This document shows, one piece after another, positions 35,557 through 44,925 of a stretch of 64,000 nucleotides of DNA. Both the position numbers and the translations under genes were made by a program. The notes under the pieces were generated by a model. It did not search any database. It was given only the letters and a program-made list of their open reading frames with translations, and was not told where the DNA came from. The stretch lies in assembly GCA_964506325.1 (NCBI GenBank), contig CAZDLO010000007.1:1-64000 (forward strand), given 5' to 3'. How positions within the stretch are numbered: position 1 is the first letter of the stretch; each line of letters starts with the position of its first letter. This stretch comes from CAINVV01 sp964506325 (GTDB taxonomy: Bacteria > Bacteroidota > Bacteroidia > Bacteroidales > Prolixibacteraceae).

Positions 35557-36546
35557 TTATGTATTCAATAACCTCCAGATTTCATCTTTCAAGGCAACAA
35601 TTCCCAGTCCGGTCACAGATGAGATAAATTTATGCGGAATGCCTTCAAACTCAAGACTAATTTCCTTTTTCAGATCATTGTCGAGCATGTCTGCCTTTGA
35701 AATGGCAACGTACCTCTGTTTATCCAGTAATTCGGGGTTGAAATTCTCCAGTTCATTCAACAGGATGTCCAGTTCTTTTTTGTGGTTCTTGCTATCGGCA
35801 GGAATCATGAACAGCAGTATTGAGTTTCTTTCAATGTGCCTCAGGAACCTGAGTCCGAGTCCGCGACCCTCATGCGCACCCTCAATAATCCCCGGAATAT
35901 CAGCCATGACAAATGAATGATCATCCCTGTAGGAAACAATACCCAGGTTAGGCACCAGTGTCGTAAAGGGATAATCTGCTATTTCTGGCCTTGCAGCAGA
36001 GACTACGGACAATAGCGTTGATTTTCCTGCGTTGGGGAAACCCACCAGGCCGACATCTGCCAGTATCTTCAGTTCAAGTATCTTCCAGCCTTCCTCAACA
36101 TCCTCGCCCGGCTGGGCATACCTGGGAGTCTGGTGGGTGGCACTTTTGAAATTAACATTTCCCAGGCCTCCCCTTCCGCCCTTGACAAGGATCTGGGATT
36201 GGTCGTGTTCTGTTATCTCGAAAAGCACCTCTCCTGTCTCGGCATCTTTGGCCACTGTGCCAAGCGGAACATCGAGGATTATGTCTTCACCATCTTTCCC
36301 GTGACTTCGTGAAGCACCTCCGGATTCACCGTGTTCGGCAAAAATATGCTTGCGGTATTTCAGGTGCAGCAATGTCCACATCTGTGAATTGCCCTTCAGC
36401 AGGATGTGTCCGCCACGTCCGCCATCACCTCCGTCAGGACCTCCTTTAGCAGCAAATTTCTCCCTTCGGAAATGCTTCGATCCCGCCCCTCCATGGCCTG
36501 ACCGACACATGATTTTTACATAATCAACAAAATTTGTTTCTGCCAT
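35557..36546 (-). CDS. obgE: GTPase Obg/CgtA
   Basis: A 329-residue essential ribosome-associated GTPase. The glycine-rich Obg fold (about 1-160) shows GHGGAGSKHFRREKF, GGPDGGDGGRGGH and GGRGGLGN. The G domain has GFPNAGKST (P-loop), DIPGIIEGAHEG (G3) and SKADM (G4). It ends without the OCT domain found in some Gram-positives. I place the start at the ATG at 36546 (MAETNFVDYVK) because a longer frame would run through the TACCTTTG promoter element at 36568-36575. Confidence 0.96.
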   Translation of the reverse strand: MAETNFVDYVKIMCRSGHGGAGSKHFRREKFAAKGGPDGGDGGRGGHILLKGNSQMWTLLHLKYRKHIFAEHGESGGASRSHGKDGEDIILDVPLGTVAKDAETGEVLFEITEHDQSQILVKGGRGGLGNVNFKSATHQTPRYAQPGEDVEEGWKILELKILADVGLVGFPNAGKSTLLSVVSAARPEIADYPFTTLVPNLGIVSYRDDHSFVMADIPGIIEGAHEGRGLGLRFLRHIERNSILLFMIPADSKNHKKELDILLNELENFNPELLDKQRYVAISKADMLDNDLKKEISLEFEGIPHKFISSVTGLGIVALKDEIWRLLNT

Positions 36547-36567
36547 CGCTCCTTTTATAGGTTGCCG

Positions 36568-36575
36568 CAAAGGTA
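36568..36575 (-). promoter_or_regulatory. Bacteroidota -7 element of obgE
   Basis: TACCTTTG on the minus strand matches TAnnTTTG and ends 21 bases before the chosen obgE ATG. No good -33 element was seen. It argues against the longer obgE frame. Confidence 0.5.
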
Positions 36576-36618
36576 CATACAATCACGGAGTATCGAAAAC
36601 GATCGAAGTTACTCATTT

Positions 36619-36649
36619 TTTGATTCCAAATCCAGTTTAACTACCTTTG
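36619..36649 (+). promoter_or_regulatory. Canonical Bacteroidota promoter of the acyl-ACP thioesterase gene
   Basis: TTTG (36619-36622), a 19-base spacer and TACCTTTG (36642-36649) form a complete consensus promoter, leaving a leader of about 80 bases before the ATG at 36736. Confidence 0.75.
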
Positions 36650-36735
36650 ACAAAGCACACAGGAATATTTTTCGACTTTACGCGCAGAATATTCAAATTG
36701 CTCCGTAAACAATATTGAATACAAACCATTACCCT

Positions 36736-37479
36736 ATGACTCCAGTCTGGAAAGAAAATTTCAGGATCACCTCGTACCAGGTAGACTTTCAGGAAAACAT
36801 CAAGCCGACAAGTCTTATGCAGCTATTCCAGGAAGCAGCCGGCAATCATGCACAACATCTGGGAGCGGGATATGAAGCGCTGATCAGGGAAAAACTCTTC
36901 TGGGCCTTGTCCCGCATCAGGGTTGAAATAGATCAGTTGCCGAAATGGGGAGAGGAAATTCATATTGAAACCTGGCCATGCAGTCTGGTTGGTCCGTTTT
37001 TCAGGCGTGATTTTCTATTTTACAACCAGCAGAACGAGATTATCTGTAAAGGCGTTTCAGGCTGGCTGCTGCTTAGTGCTGAGACCATGAGGCCTCAGCG
37101 TTCCGACAGGCTCTCTATCGAGTTGCCATTCAATGAAGGCAAATATGCCGTTGAAGTCTTCCCTGAAAGGCTGAACGGGCTGGCAGAAATGCCCGTATTC
37201 AGTAAAAAAATATTGTACAACGAAATAGACGTGAACAACCATGTCAACAACACCCGGTACCTCGACTGGGTAATGGATTGTTTCGACAGTGACTTTTACC
37301 GGGAGCACAGGCTGGATGGATTTACCCTGGAATTCCTGGGTGAAATGCATTGGGGCGACGAAGTGGAACTACTCTCGGGAAAGGAAAAAGACACATTTCA
37401 CATCCAGGCTGTCAACATGAATACGCGGAAAACCGCCTTCAAAGCAGATGTGACATGGTCTGGGTTGCCAGTAAAGTGA
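36736..37479 (+). CDS. Acyl-ACP thioesterase
   Basis: A 247-residue cytoplasmic protein with two hot-dog domains, releasing free fatty acids from acyl carrier protein. Visible features: SYQVDFQENIKPTSLMQLFQE with AAGNHA in the first domain, ALSRIRVEI and ETWPCS typical of FatA-like bacterial enzymes, and the second-domain motif NEIDVNNHVNNTRYLDW. The start is set at the ATG at 36736; an in-frame TTG 21 bases earlier is possible. It is monocistronic with its own strong promoter, divergent from obgE. Confidence 0.92.
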   Translation: MTPVWKENFRITSYQVDFQENIKPTSLMQLFQEAAGNHAQHLGAGYEALIREKLFWALSRIRVEIDQLPKWGEEIHIETWPCSLVGPFFRRDFLFYNQQNEIICKGVSGWLLLSAETMRPQRSDRLSIELPFNEGKYAVEVFPERLNGLAEMPVFSKKILYNEIDVNNHVNNTRYLDWVMDCFDSDFYREHRLDGFTLEFLGEMHWGDEVELLSGKEKDTFHIQAVNMNTRKTAFKADVTWSGLPVK

Positions 37480-37491
37480 TCAGCGGAAATT

Positions 37492-37509
37492 CCCTGAAAC
37501 CATTCAGGG
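37492..37509. terminator. Possible weak hairpin between convergent genes
   Basis: CCCTGAA and TTCAGGG form perfect 7-base arms around ACCA, 13 bases after the thioesterase stop and 36 bases past the antiporter stop. No T-run follows on the plus strand, so terminator function is uncertain. Confidence 0.35.
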
Positions 37510-37544
37510 TCAAAGGATTTACAAGGCACGAAGGCTTCTGGATT

Positions 37545-39689
37545 CTACTTTTTCCTGCCGAACACTCTGCCGGCCCATTTTGCCGGATTCTTGAGCAGGC
37601 TCATCCCCTTTTCAATGATAGTATTGTCGAAATCGTGCGAAAACATCAGCTCAGAGGTATCATCGGCGGAAGAAGTGTAGACGAGGATGAAGCTGAGTTG
37701 CTCGAAATGCTTGGCCATCAGCCTGGGAATATTCTCCTGCACAAGCTTGTAAGAGACGCCACCGCTCCTGGGCAAAGGGAAAATAACCAGATCAGAAGGC
37801 TGTAAATGCTGACCCAGCGTGTTGAACTCCTCCCATTCCCTGAACTCAGAATGACTTATCCTGACATTTGTCCTTTGCTGCTGGTGGAAAGCTGCAACCT
37901 GCTCATAAGTCTGAGAAGTGGAATGAAAATGACACGGAAGTCCCAGGGAGTTGCCCATGCGGAAAATCCTGCTCAGCCAGTTTTGAAAACCGTATTCACG
38001 ATCGGCAAACTTTGGACATACAATTACAATTTTTTTATAGCTGTTAAGGTTGGCATGGATACTTGCCACCCAAACCGCAATATCCGTATTCTCTACAAGG
38101 TATTTGACGTTGTTTCCAAAGAGCATTTCTGAAAACTGATTTTTCAACCCAAAGCCAATGATAATTTCGGAAGCAAATATCTCCTTGGCAACCCTTTTTA
38201 TTCCGCCAGTTACTTTTTGGTCAATAGTTGTCACAATCTCCACTTTCTGATCCATACTGGCTGCATGAATAATTGCTTGTTCAAGCATCCGCTTCGCTTC
38301 AATCAGTTTAGTCTTGGCAGTATGATCGTCATCGACAACGGATAAACCAACAATCGGGAACCGGTTTTTAGGAAGCTTAATAGCAATTGCAAGGTCAATC
38401 AACCTTTCCATGGTGACAGGATTGGAAATTGGAACCAAAATTTTCTGTTCAAGAAGCTGACTACTGGATTGATCCTTAAATTCTTCTTCCTGTATCATGA
38501 TTTTCTTGGCGGCATTCTCAGTCACAAAGGAAGCTACCAGGCAGGTGACGAGGATCAGGACGATGGTTCCGTTCAGTACATTTTCATCGACAATTCCCAT
38601 CTTAAAACCAACCAGGATTACAGCCAGCGTGGCAGCTGCATGTGAACTGCTCATACCAAAAATCAACCTTCTCCATGTCGTCGGGAAGTTAAACGTAAGT
38701 GAAGTTATGGCTGCTGCCAGGTATTTCCCTATGATGGCAACGACAGTCAGTGTACCTGCAATGATCCATGCGGCTTTCCCATTTCCAATAACCTTCAGGT
38801 TGATCAGCATACCGACACTAATGAGGAAGAAAGGAATAAAAATGGCATTACCGACAAATTCCAGGCGGTTCATCAGGGAGGAAGTGCGCGGAACAAATTT
38901 ATTCAAGGCTATTCCAGCTGCAAAGGCACCGATGATAGGCTCCAGGCCGGCGACTTCAGACAGGAATGCCGCAAAAAAGACCATCGACAGAACGAATACA
39001 AAATGGGATCTTTTTTCTCCTTCCAGTTTTTTGAGGAACCAGGATGTCAATAATGGTACCAGCAAGAAGACAACCAGTAGGAAAAGCACCACTGAAATGG
39101 CGAAATTTATCCAGAAAAGGTGATTGATTTCTCCTTTCACGGAACCGACAATTACAGCAAACAAGACCAGAACCGCGGTATCCGTAAGCATAGTTCCGCC
39201 AACAGTGATAGCAACCGCTTCATGCCTCGAGATACCCATTCTGCTGACAATAGGATATGTAACCAGGGTATGGGTGGAAAACATACTGGAAACCAGCAGG
39301 CTGGCATTCAGGTCAAGTTCCAGCAGGTACCGGCAAACCGGAAAACCCAGCGCCATGGGGATAATGAATGTAAAAAAACCAAATACCAGGCTCTTGTGCT
39401 TGTTGGTCTTAAATTCCTTCAAATCAAGCTCCAGACCAGCCAGGAACATGATATAAAGCAGTCCGATCGTTGAAAACAGATCAACAGCGGCATTCTTCTC
39501 AATCCAACCCAGTCCATGCGGGCCGATGATCAATCCCGAAAGAATCAACCCGATAATTCCTGGAATTTTAAGACTCCTGAGTAAAATTGGGGCAAGCAGT
39601 ATGATGAACAGTATCACAGCAAAAATAAGTACTGAACTGTGAAACGGTTTTTGCAGCAAATCTATCAACCTGTCCAGAATCTGGGTCAT
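37545..39689 (-). CDS. CPA2-type cation:proton antiporter with C-terminal universal-stress-like domains
   Basis: A 714-residue protein from the ATG at 39689 (MTQILDRLIDLL). A longer frame to 39845 would enclose a full promoter (39718-39747), so it is rejected. Residues about 15-400 carry 11-13 membrane helices of the Na+/H+ exchanger fold, including LSGLIIGPHGLGW, GLELDL and the mid-helix FAAGIALNKFVP. The remaining 300 residues are cytoplasmic, with USP-like folds (KILVPISNPVTMERLIDLAI). It exchanges Na+ or K+ for protons across the inner membrane. Ion preference is not predictable. Confidence 0.92.
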   Translation of the reverse strand: MTQILDRLIDLLQKPFHSSVLIFAVILFIILLAPILLRSLKIPGIIGLILSGLIIGPHGLGWIEKNAAVDLFSTIGLLYIMFLAGLELDLKEFKTNKHKSLVFGFFTFIIPMALGFPVCRYLLELDLNASLLVSSMFSTHTLVTYPIVSRMGISRHEAVAITVGGTMLTDTAVLVLFAVIVGSVKGEINHLFWINFAISVVLFLLVVFLLVPLLTSWFLKKLEGEKRSHFVFVLSMVFFAAFLSEVAGLEPIIGAFAAGIALNKFVPRTSSLMNRLEFVGNAIFIPFFLISVGMLINLKVIGNGKAAWIIAGTLTVVAIIGKYLAAAITSLTFNFPTTWRRLIFGMSSSHAAATLAVILVGFKMGIVDENVLNGTIVLILVTCLVASFVTENAAKKIMIQEEEFKDQSSSQLLEQKILVPISNPVTMERLIDLAIAIKLPKNRFPIVGLSVVDDDHTAKTKLIEAKRMLEQAIIHAASMDQKVEIVTTIDQKVTGGIKRVAKEIFASEIIIGFGLKNQFSEMLFGNNVKYLVENTDIAVWVASIHANLNSYKKIVIVCPKFADREYGFQNWLSRIFRMGNSLGLPCHFHSTSQTYEQVAAFHQQQRTNVRISHSEFREWEEFNTLGQHLQPSDLVIFPLPRSGGVSYKLVQENIPRLMAKHFEQLSFILVYTSSADDTSELMFSHDFDNTIIEKGMSLLKNPAKWAGRVFGRKK

Positions 39690-39717
39690 AGCTACTTTTC
39701 TCAGGGATTGTGAGCCC

Positions 39718-39747
39718 CAAATATAGGCAAATGTGATTAAGTGACAA
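39718..39747 (-). promoter_or_regulatory. Canonical Bacteroidota promoter of the antiporter gene
   Basis: Minus-strand TTG (39747-39745), a 19-base spacer and TATATTTG (39725-39718) match the consensus. It lies 28 bases upstream of the ATG at 39689 and fixes that start. Confidence 0.75.
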
Positions 39748-39930
39748 TTGCAAAGACCTGTAATCTGAGAATCTTCCTCATAAAACGACAGATACCAGGG
39801 AACAAATCCAATTTTAGCGAGGTTAAGAATTAAACCATCCGGCACTTTATGAATCGAAGTATGGATTAATCCATCTTCCGGTTGTCGGGGTATTAGGGAA
39901 GAACTTTAAAATTAACTTTCTGAAAAAGCA

Positions 39931-40425
39931 ATGAATTTCTCATATTTGCCGGAAATAGGACTGCGGTCGGTTGCCGTATATCTGTTTATTATACTGGCAA
40001 TCAGATTATTCGGAAAAAAAGAACTGGCTCAGTTATCCGTAATTGACCTTGTTTTCATTTTGCTGATCAGTAACCTTGTCCAAAATACGATGGTCGGCAA
40101 TAATACCTCCTTGCCAGGAGGCATTTTTGCGACACTTGCACTTTTTGCGACGAATTTCATTTTAAATAAATATTGTTCCGAAACAAAAAATCCCACGAAC
40201 TGGTACGAGGGAAATCCAATACCGGATAATCTCAAACTCAATGGAATCAGCCTGGAGGAAATTGAAGCCGCCGCACTCGAACATGGTGTGGAAAAAGTCG
40301 GCGAAGTAAAACTGGCAATCCTGGAAGTGGACGGCACCATCAGTATATTAAGCGGTGATTTCCGGCACAAAACAAACCATCACTTCCAAAAAACAAAACA
40401 CAGGGGAAATAGATGGGTTAATTAA
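39931..40425 (+). CDS. DUF421 (YetF-like) membrane protein
   Basis: A 164-residue protein with N-terminal membrane segments (about 14-30, 38-56, 64-80) followed by a soluble domain. Family motifs are RLFGKKELAQLSVIDLVFILLISNLVQN and the C-terminal GVEKVGEVKLAILEVDGTISIL (each cited here only in part as RLFGKKELAQLS and KLAILEVDGTISIL). The linker is shorter than in many homologs, and the usual phrase about a low-number ligand region is replaced by NPTNWYEGNPIPDN. The function of the family is unknown; in Bacillus, YetF-type proteins are linked to spore and envelope traits. It stands alone with 242 bases before the export operon. Confidence 0.85.
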   Translation: MNFSYLPEIGLRSVAVYLFIILAIRLFGKKELAQLSVIDLVFILLISNLVQNTMVGNNTSLPGGIFATLALFATNFILNKYCSETKNPTNWYEGNPIPDNLKLNGISLEEIEAAALEHGVEKVGEVKLAILEVDGTISILSGDFRHKTNHHFQKTKHRGNRWVN

Positions 40426-40555
40426 TACCTGAGATCGCAGGGATAAATCGATTAGAATATTTTATTCATCAAAAAAAATAAAAAGCACAAAGATATTTAA
40501 CAAAAAATTTGCATAAATCCGCTTTATTGTAAAGCACTTCAACCATTACTATTCT

Positions 40556-40563
40556 TATATTTG
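40556..40563 (+). promoter_or_regulatory. Bacteroidota -7 element before the export operon
   Basis: TATATTTG matches TAnnTTTG, 104 bases before the first adaptor gene. The nearest TTG upstream, at 40527, is 26 bases away instead of 19-21, so the match is partial. Confidence 0.45.
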
Positions 40564-40667
40564 GTACCGTCAATTTACTACTATAATCACTTCAATCATG
40601 CCTGTTTTGAATTGTTTTGATGCTCAAAACAAAGTTCAGTTAAATAAAAGGCATCAACCCGTATATT

Positions 40668-42017
40668 ATGGATAAAAAACGTGTTTTTATCATTTCGTGT
40701 GTCTCGGTTATTTTGTTGATCTTCCTTTATTTCAGCCTTATCAGGAAATCCGGAGAGGTAGAAATTACCTGCAAGGTTGTGAAGGGCGCCATCGAGGTTA
40801 AAGTTCATACTTCAGGTCAGCTTGAATCAGAAAAGTCTGAAAATATTGTGCTGCCATCGGTGTTATCCACCCAAAACGTCAGGGTCTATGAAATCAAGAT
40901 CACTGATTTGATCGAGGAGGGTACTGTCGTTGATTCAGGACAATACATTGCCACCCTGGATCATAAAGTGATTGAAGAGGTTCTGACCCAGGCAAGACTG
41001 GAGCTGGAAGCATCACAGGTAATCATTGAAGATGCCAAGCTTGATTCCAGCCTTAATCTTAGCAATTACCGTGATTTGATCACCAATTCCAGGGCAGACG
41101 TGGAAGAGCGCAAAATAGTGCTTGCTGAGTCTGTCTATGAATCCCCTTCGGTGATCAAAAAAGCGGAAATGGACCTGGCCAAGACCGCTAGAAAACTTGA
41201 ACAGGATATCAAAGGCCTCGGCATGCGCCAGCGACAGTTAAACTCGCAGATGGAGAGGCGAAACATCGACGTCAGGCTTAAGCAGAAAAGAGTGGATGAC
41301 CTTCTGAAACTCTATGATGCCCTGATCATTAAGGCCCCAAAACCCGGTATGGTGATTTATGCCCGTGACAGGTTTGGCATCAAGATCCAGGTCGGATCAG
41401 TCCTTACCCCCTGGAGCCCTATTATTGCCACCTTGCCGGATATGACAAAAATGATATCCGAGACCTATGTGAATGAGATAGATATAGCAAAAATTAAGAC
41501 CGCACAAAAGGTTACCATCAGTATCGACGCTTTCCCGGATAAAGAGTTGAAGGGTGAAGTTATTTCAGTGGCGAATATTGGTCAGCCCATGCCTAAAAGT
41601 GATTCCAAAGTATTCCTTGTCAACATCAGGGTTTTCGGCAGCGATCCGGATCTGAAACCAGCCATGACCACAGGCAACCTTATTCAGACCGGTGTTTACA
41701 GCGACAGGTTGTATGTTCCTTCCGAGGCTGTATTTGAAACTGATTCAACACAGTATGTCTACCTGAAAAAGAAAGAACTGGTAAAGCAGATCATTGATGT
41801 AGGAGAGGAAAACGAAGATTACATCATCATCAACAAGGGTGTTGCTGAGAATGATGTTGTATTACTGAGCGAACCTGAAAAAACAGAGGAAATCCCAACT
41901 GTCGGATGGGAGATTTACGAGGAGAAGTTAAAAAAACAACAGGAACGCAGGCAGGACAGCCCGGAAAAGCAAAGTTTACCGGACGGGAAAGCAGTTATTC
42001 TCCCTGAAAAAAAATAG
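40668..42017 (+). CDS. HlyD/MacA-type periplasmic adaptor (first of two)
   Basis: A 449-residue protein with an N-terminal membrane anchor (residues 5-25). A biotinyl-lipoyl hairpin region is split by a long coiled coil (about 100-220), followed by the beta-barrel part (APKPGMVIYARDRFG, TLPDMTKMISETYVNEIDI) and a membrane-proximal domain ending VYLKKKELVKQ. The C-terminal 40 residues are Glu/Lys-rich. It links an inner-membrane ABC permease to an outer-membrane TolC channel. It begins a four-gene operon and is a paralog of the last gene. Confidence 0.92.
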   Translation: MDKKRVFIISCVSVILLIFLYFSLIRKSGEVEITCKVVKGAIEVKVHTSGQLESEKSENIVLPSVLSTQNVRVYEIKITDLIEEGTVVDSGQYIATLDHKVIEEVLTQARLELEASQVIIEDAKLDSSLNLSNYRDLITNSRADVEERKIVLAESVYESPSVIKKAEMDLAKTARKLEQDIKGLGMRQRQLNSQMERRNIDVRLKQKRVDDLLKLYDALIIKAPKPGMVIYARDRFGIKIQVGSVLTPWSPIIATLPDMTKMISETYVNEIDIAKIKTAQKVTISIDAFPDKELKGEVISVANIGQPMPKSDSKVFLVNIRVFGSDPDLKPAMTTGNLIQTGVYSDRLYVPSEAVFETDSTQYVYLKKKELVKQIIDVGEENEDYIIINKGVAENDVVLLSEPEKTEEIPTVGWEIYEEKLKKQQERRQDSPEKQSLPDGKAVILPEKK

Positions 42018-42071
42018 TCAGCCACAGCAACTTCTATTTAACATGACTCTTATACACCGAAACAACCTTCA

Positions 42072-43430
42072 ATGAAGATACAAGCCTTTTACAGACGGTA
42101 TTCGTACAATGTTCAGATTGCCATCGAAGCAATAATTGCCAACAGGGTAAAATCCCTGCTGACCGCCCTGGGTATTATCTTCGGAGTTGCGGCAGTTATC
42201 AGTATGCTGGCAATAGGCAACGGGGCCGAGCAGGAAATCCTGGAGCAAATCAAAATGGTTGGAGTGAATAACATCATTATAACACCTGTTTTACAGGCTG
42301 ACCAGGCAAGTTCCAATGATCCCAAAAGCGCTACAACGGAAGGAAATCAGCTTGCCGGAAACAAAAAGAAATTCTCCAAGGGGCTCACCCTCCTGGATGC
42401 CGCATCCATCAAGGAGGTAATCCCGACAGTCGAGGATGTTTGTCCTATCATTACCTTTAACTACACTGCCATACTCCACGACATCAGCAGTCCTGTAAAA
42501 CTGGATGGCACGGACAACACGTATTTCAGCCTTTTTGACATCAAGCTGGAGAGTGGTACGCTATTCCATACACAACACACCAAAGAAGGTTATCCGGTGT
42601 GCGTCATTGGGTACAACGTGAAGAATATCTTTTTCAACCAGGAAAATCCTATCGGTAAATACATCAAATGCGGCCAGATATGGTTACAGGTCATTGGGGT
42701 CATCGAAAAACGAAGCTTTGTTGGTTCCGGAGGGGGAACAACTACGATCAGCAGTACGGACAACAGCATCATTATTCCTGTTAAAACCATGCTGCTAAGA
42801 TTCAGAAACAGGGCACTGATACGTGGTGACCAGGTGAAGCAAGCCAGCGCCAGCAACCAGAATACCGGCAAGACAGAAGATCTGAACCAACTGGACAAGA
42901 TCATCGTCAGGGTAAGAGAAACACAGGAGCTCACAGCCACAGCCAAGGTTGTAGGCAATATGCTACTTAGAAAACACAACCGCATCCGGGACTTTGAAGT
43001 CAGTATTCCTGAATTATTGCTGAAGCAACAGCAAAAGACGAAGAAGATATTCAACATCGTACTCGGAGCCATTGCCGGCATCTCCCTTATTGTTGGAGGT
43101 ATTGGAATTATGAACATCATGCTCGCCTCAGTGATGGAACGGATTCGTGAAATAGGGACCCGCCAGGCAATCGGCGCATCAAGAAAGGATATTGTTTTCC
43201 AGTTCCTTTCGGAATCAACACTTATCAGCCTTGCAGGAGGACTTATCGGGGTAATCCTAGGGGTGATCTTGTCAAAAATCATTCAGACCGTGTTTGAAAT
43301 CAAGACAATAATCTCCCTTTTTTCAATATTTATCTCGTTTGGAGTTTCAGTCTTCATCGGCATCACTTTTGGTTATCTTCCGGCCAAACAGGCTGCAGAC
43401 AAAGACCCTGTAGAATCATTAAGACAATAA
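42072..43430 (+). CDS. MacB/FtsX-type ABC transporter permease
   Basis: A 452-residue permease: one N-terminal membrane helix, a periplasmic MacB_PCD domain (about 50-300), then three C-terminal membrane helices of the FtsX domain (VGGIGIMNIMLASVMERIRE, IGTRQAIGASRKDI, SLAGGLIGVILGVILS). The first helix contains LLTALGIIFGVAAVISMLAI, with the typical GxxFGVAA pattern. It has no ATP-binding domain, unlike E. coli MacB, so a separate ATPase is required and none is present in this operon. It lies 54 bases after the first adaptor gene and 7 bases before the TolC-like gene. Confidence 0.93.
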   Translation: MKIQAFYRRYSYNVQIAIEAIIANRVKSLLTALGIIFGVAAVISMLAIGNGAEQEILEQIKMVGVNNIIITPVLQADQASSNDPKSATTEGNQLAGNKKKFSKGLTLLDAASIKEVIPTVEDVCPIITFNYTAILHDISSPVKLDGTDNTYFSLFDIKLESGTLFHTQHTKEGYPVCVIGYNVKNIFFNQENPIGKYIKCGQIWLQVIGVIEKRSFVGSGGGTTTISSTDNSIIIPVKTMLLRFRNRALIRGDQVKQASASNQNTGKTEDLNQLDKIIVRVRETQELTATAKVVGNMLLRKHNRIRDFEVSIPELLLKQQQKTKKIFNIVLGAIAGISLIVGGIGIMNIMLASVMERIREIGTRQAIGASRKDIVFQFLSESTLISLAGGLIGVILGVILSKIIQTVFEIKTIISLFSIFISFGVSVFIGITFGYLPAKQAADKDPVESLRQ

Positions 43431-43437
43431 TAAATAT

Positions 43438-44925
43438 ATGATCCGCATTTTTTTACTTATACTGCTAATAACAGCAAGTAAGGTCTCCTTCTCCCAGAGA
43501 AATGTAATGAAGATTACACTCTCCGAGGCGATAGATATGGCATCACGGCAGTCACTGGATGCCTTCAGGCAGCAAAACATGTACCTTGCCAGCTATTGGG
43601 AATTCAAGTATTACAGGTCCGATAAACTGCCACAGTTATCGATTGGTGCCAATCCATTTGCTTACAATAATTCAATCAGGTCGGACTACGTACCCACAGA
43701 CCAGAGCTGGCAATACACACAGCAACAGAGTATTACGTCGAGCGCCTCGCTGAAAATGACACAAAATGTCGGACTTACCGGCGGTAGTTTTACGGCCAGT
43801 ACCGACCTTGGCATGGTTAAGAACTTCATCGGCGATATGGCTACTACCTACTCGTCCAATATGGTAAGCATGGGGTACCGGCAAAGATTAAACGGCTATA
43901 ACAGGCTGCGTTGGGAATCCAAAATTGAACCGCTCAAATTTGAGACTGCCAGGAAAAAATTCATTCAGTCGAGGGAAGATATCGCCATAAAGACCACCAG
44001 CAAGTTCTTCGGACTTGTAGATGCCCAGATTGAGCTCAATATTGCCACAACGAACCTGGCCAATTCAGACACTTTGTACCAGATCGGAAAAGGCCGCTAC
44101 CAGGTCGGGACCTTAACCCAGGACGAGCTGCTGAATTTCGAGCTTAACCTGATGAATTCACGCATTGCCGTGACCAGGGCCAACCAGGGACTTCTCAGGG
44201 CTCGATCGGATCTCAACATTTTCCTGGGCATCGAAAAAAATACTTTCATTGATTGCATTGTTCCCAAAGCGATCAGTTCTGCCTTACAAATCAACGTGGA
44301 GGATGCCGTTCAGAAATCGATGGAAAACAATCCCGAAATAATGTCGCAGGAAAGGCAGTTACTTGAGCAGGAGAGTAATGTCAGGCTGGTAAAGGCTCAA
44401 AACGGTATTAGTGCCGATATCAGTGCCACGGCTGGATTAAATCAAAAATCAATCGATCTTGCTACTGTGTACGAAAATCCGAACCGGTTTCAAAATATAG
44501 GCCTCATAAATCTCTCTGTTCCCATCAAGGACTGGGGTAAAAGAAAAGGGCAGATATTAATGGCAGAATCAAACAGGGAGGTGGTTGTAAATACTGTAAA
44601 GCAACAAAGAATTGACTTTCAGCAATCTGTACTGATGAACGTCCTTGAATTCAATCTTCAGTCAGAACAGGTAGTCAATTCGGCAAAGGCAGATACCATA
44701 GCACAGATGGGCTTTGATGTGACCATGCGTCGCTTTAAGATTGGCAAACTGGATGTGACCAAACTCAACATGGCAAGAACTGACCTGGAGAATGCCAGGA
44801 GGGCCTATATAAGCTCACTGCAGAAGTATTGGACCTCCTATTTCCTGATTCGCCAGCTTGCTCTTTTCGATTTTGAAAGAAATGTTGAATTGGGTGTTGA
44901 CTTTGATAATATGCTGAACAAATGA
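43438..44925 (+). CDS. TolC-family outer-membrane efflux protein
   Basis: A 495-residue exported protein with a signal peptide of about 19 residues ending SFS-Q. It has two outer-membrane efflux repeats: long helical stretches with heptads (about 170-270 and 385-460) and beta segments near QLSIGANPFAYN and SASLKMTQNVGLTGGSF. It forms the outer-membrane duct of a tripartite exporter. Its stop overlaps the ATG of the second adaptor (ATGA, 44922-44925), so the two are translationally coupled. Confidence 0.92.
   Translation: MIRIFLLILLITASKVSFSQRNVMKITLSEAIDMASRQSLDAFRQQNMYLASYWEFKYYRSDKLPQLSIGANPFAYNNSIRSDYVPTDQSWQYTQQQSITSSASLKMTQNVGLTGGSFTASTDLGMVKNFIGDMATTYSSNMVSMGYRQRLNGYNRLRWESKIEPLKFETARKKFIQSREDIAIKTTSKFFGLVDAQIELNIATTNLANSDTLYQIGKGRYQVGTLTQDELLNFELNLMNSRIAVTRANQGLLRARSDLNIFLGIEKNTFIDCIVPKAISSALQINVEDAVQKSMENNPEIMSQERQLLEQESNVRLVKAQNGISADISATAGLNQKSIDLATVYENPNRFQNIGLINLSVPIKDWGKRKGQILMAESNREVVVNTVKQQRIDFQQSVLMNVLEFNLQSEQVVNSAKADTIAQMGFDVTMRRFKIGKLDVTKLNMARTDLENARRAYISSLQKYWTSYFLIRQLALFDFERNVELGVDFDNMLNK

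Noticed and set aside
36547..36582. Longer N-terminus for Obg
   Set aside because: The extra 12 codons overlap a TACCTTTG promoter element, and family proteins start at MAETNFVDYVK.
39690..39845. 52-residue N-terminal extension of the antiporter
   Set aside because: It contains a full consensus promoter (39718-39747) and does not resemble the family.
42590..43282. 230-codon minus-strand frame
   Set aside because: Antisense to the FtsX-type permease; its composition mirrors the membrane helices of that gene.
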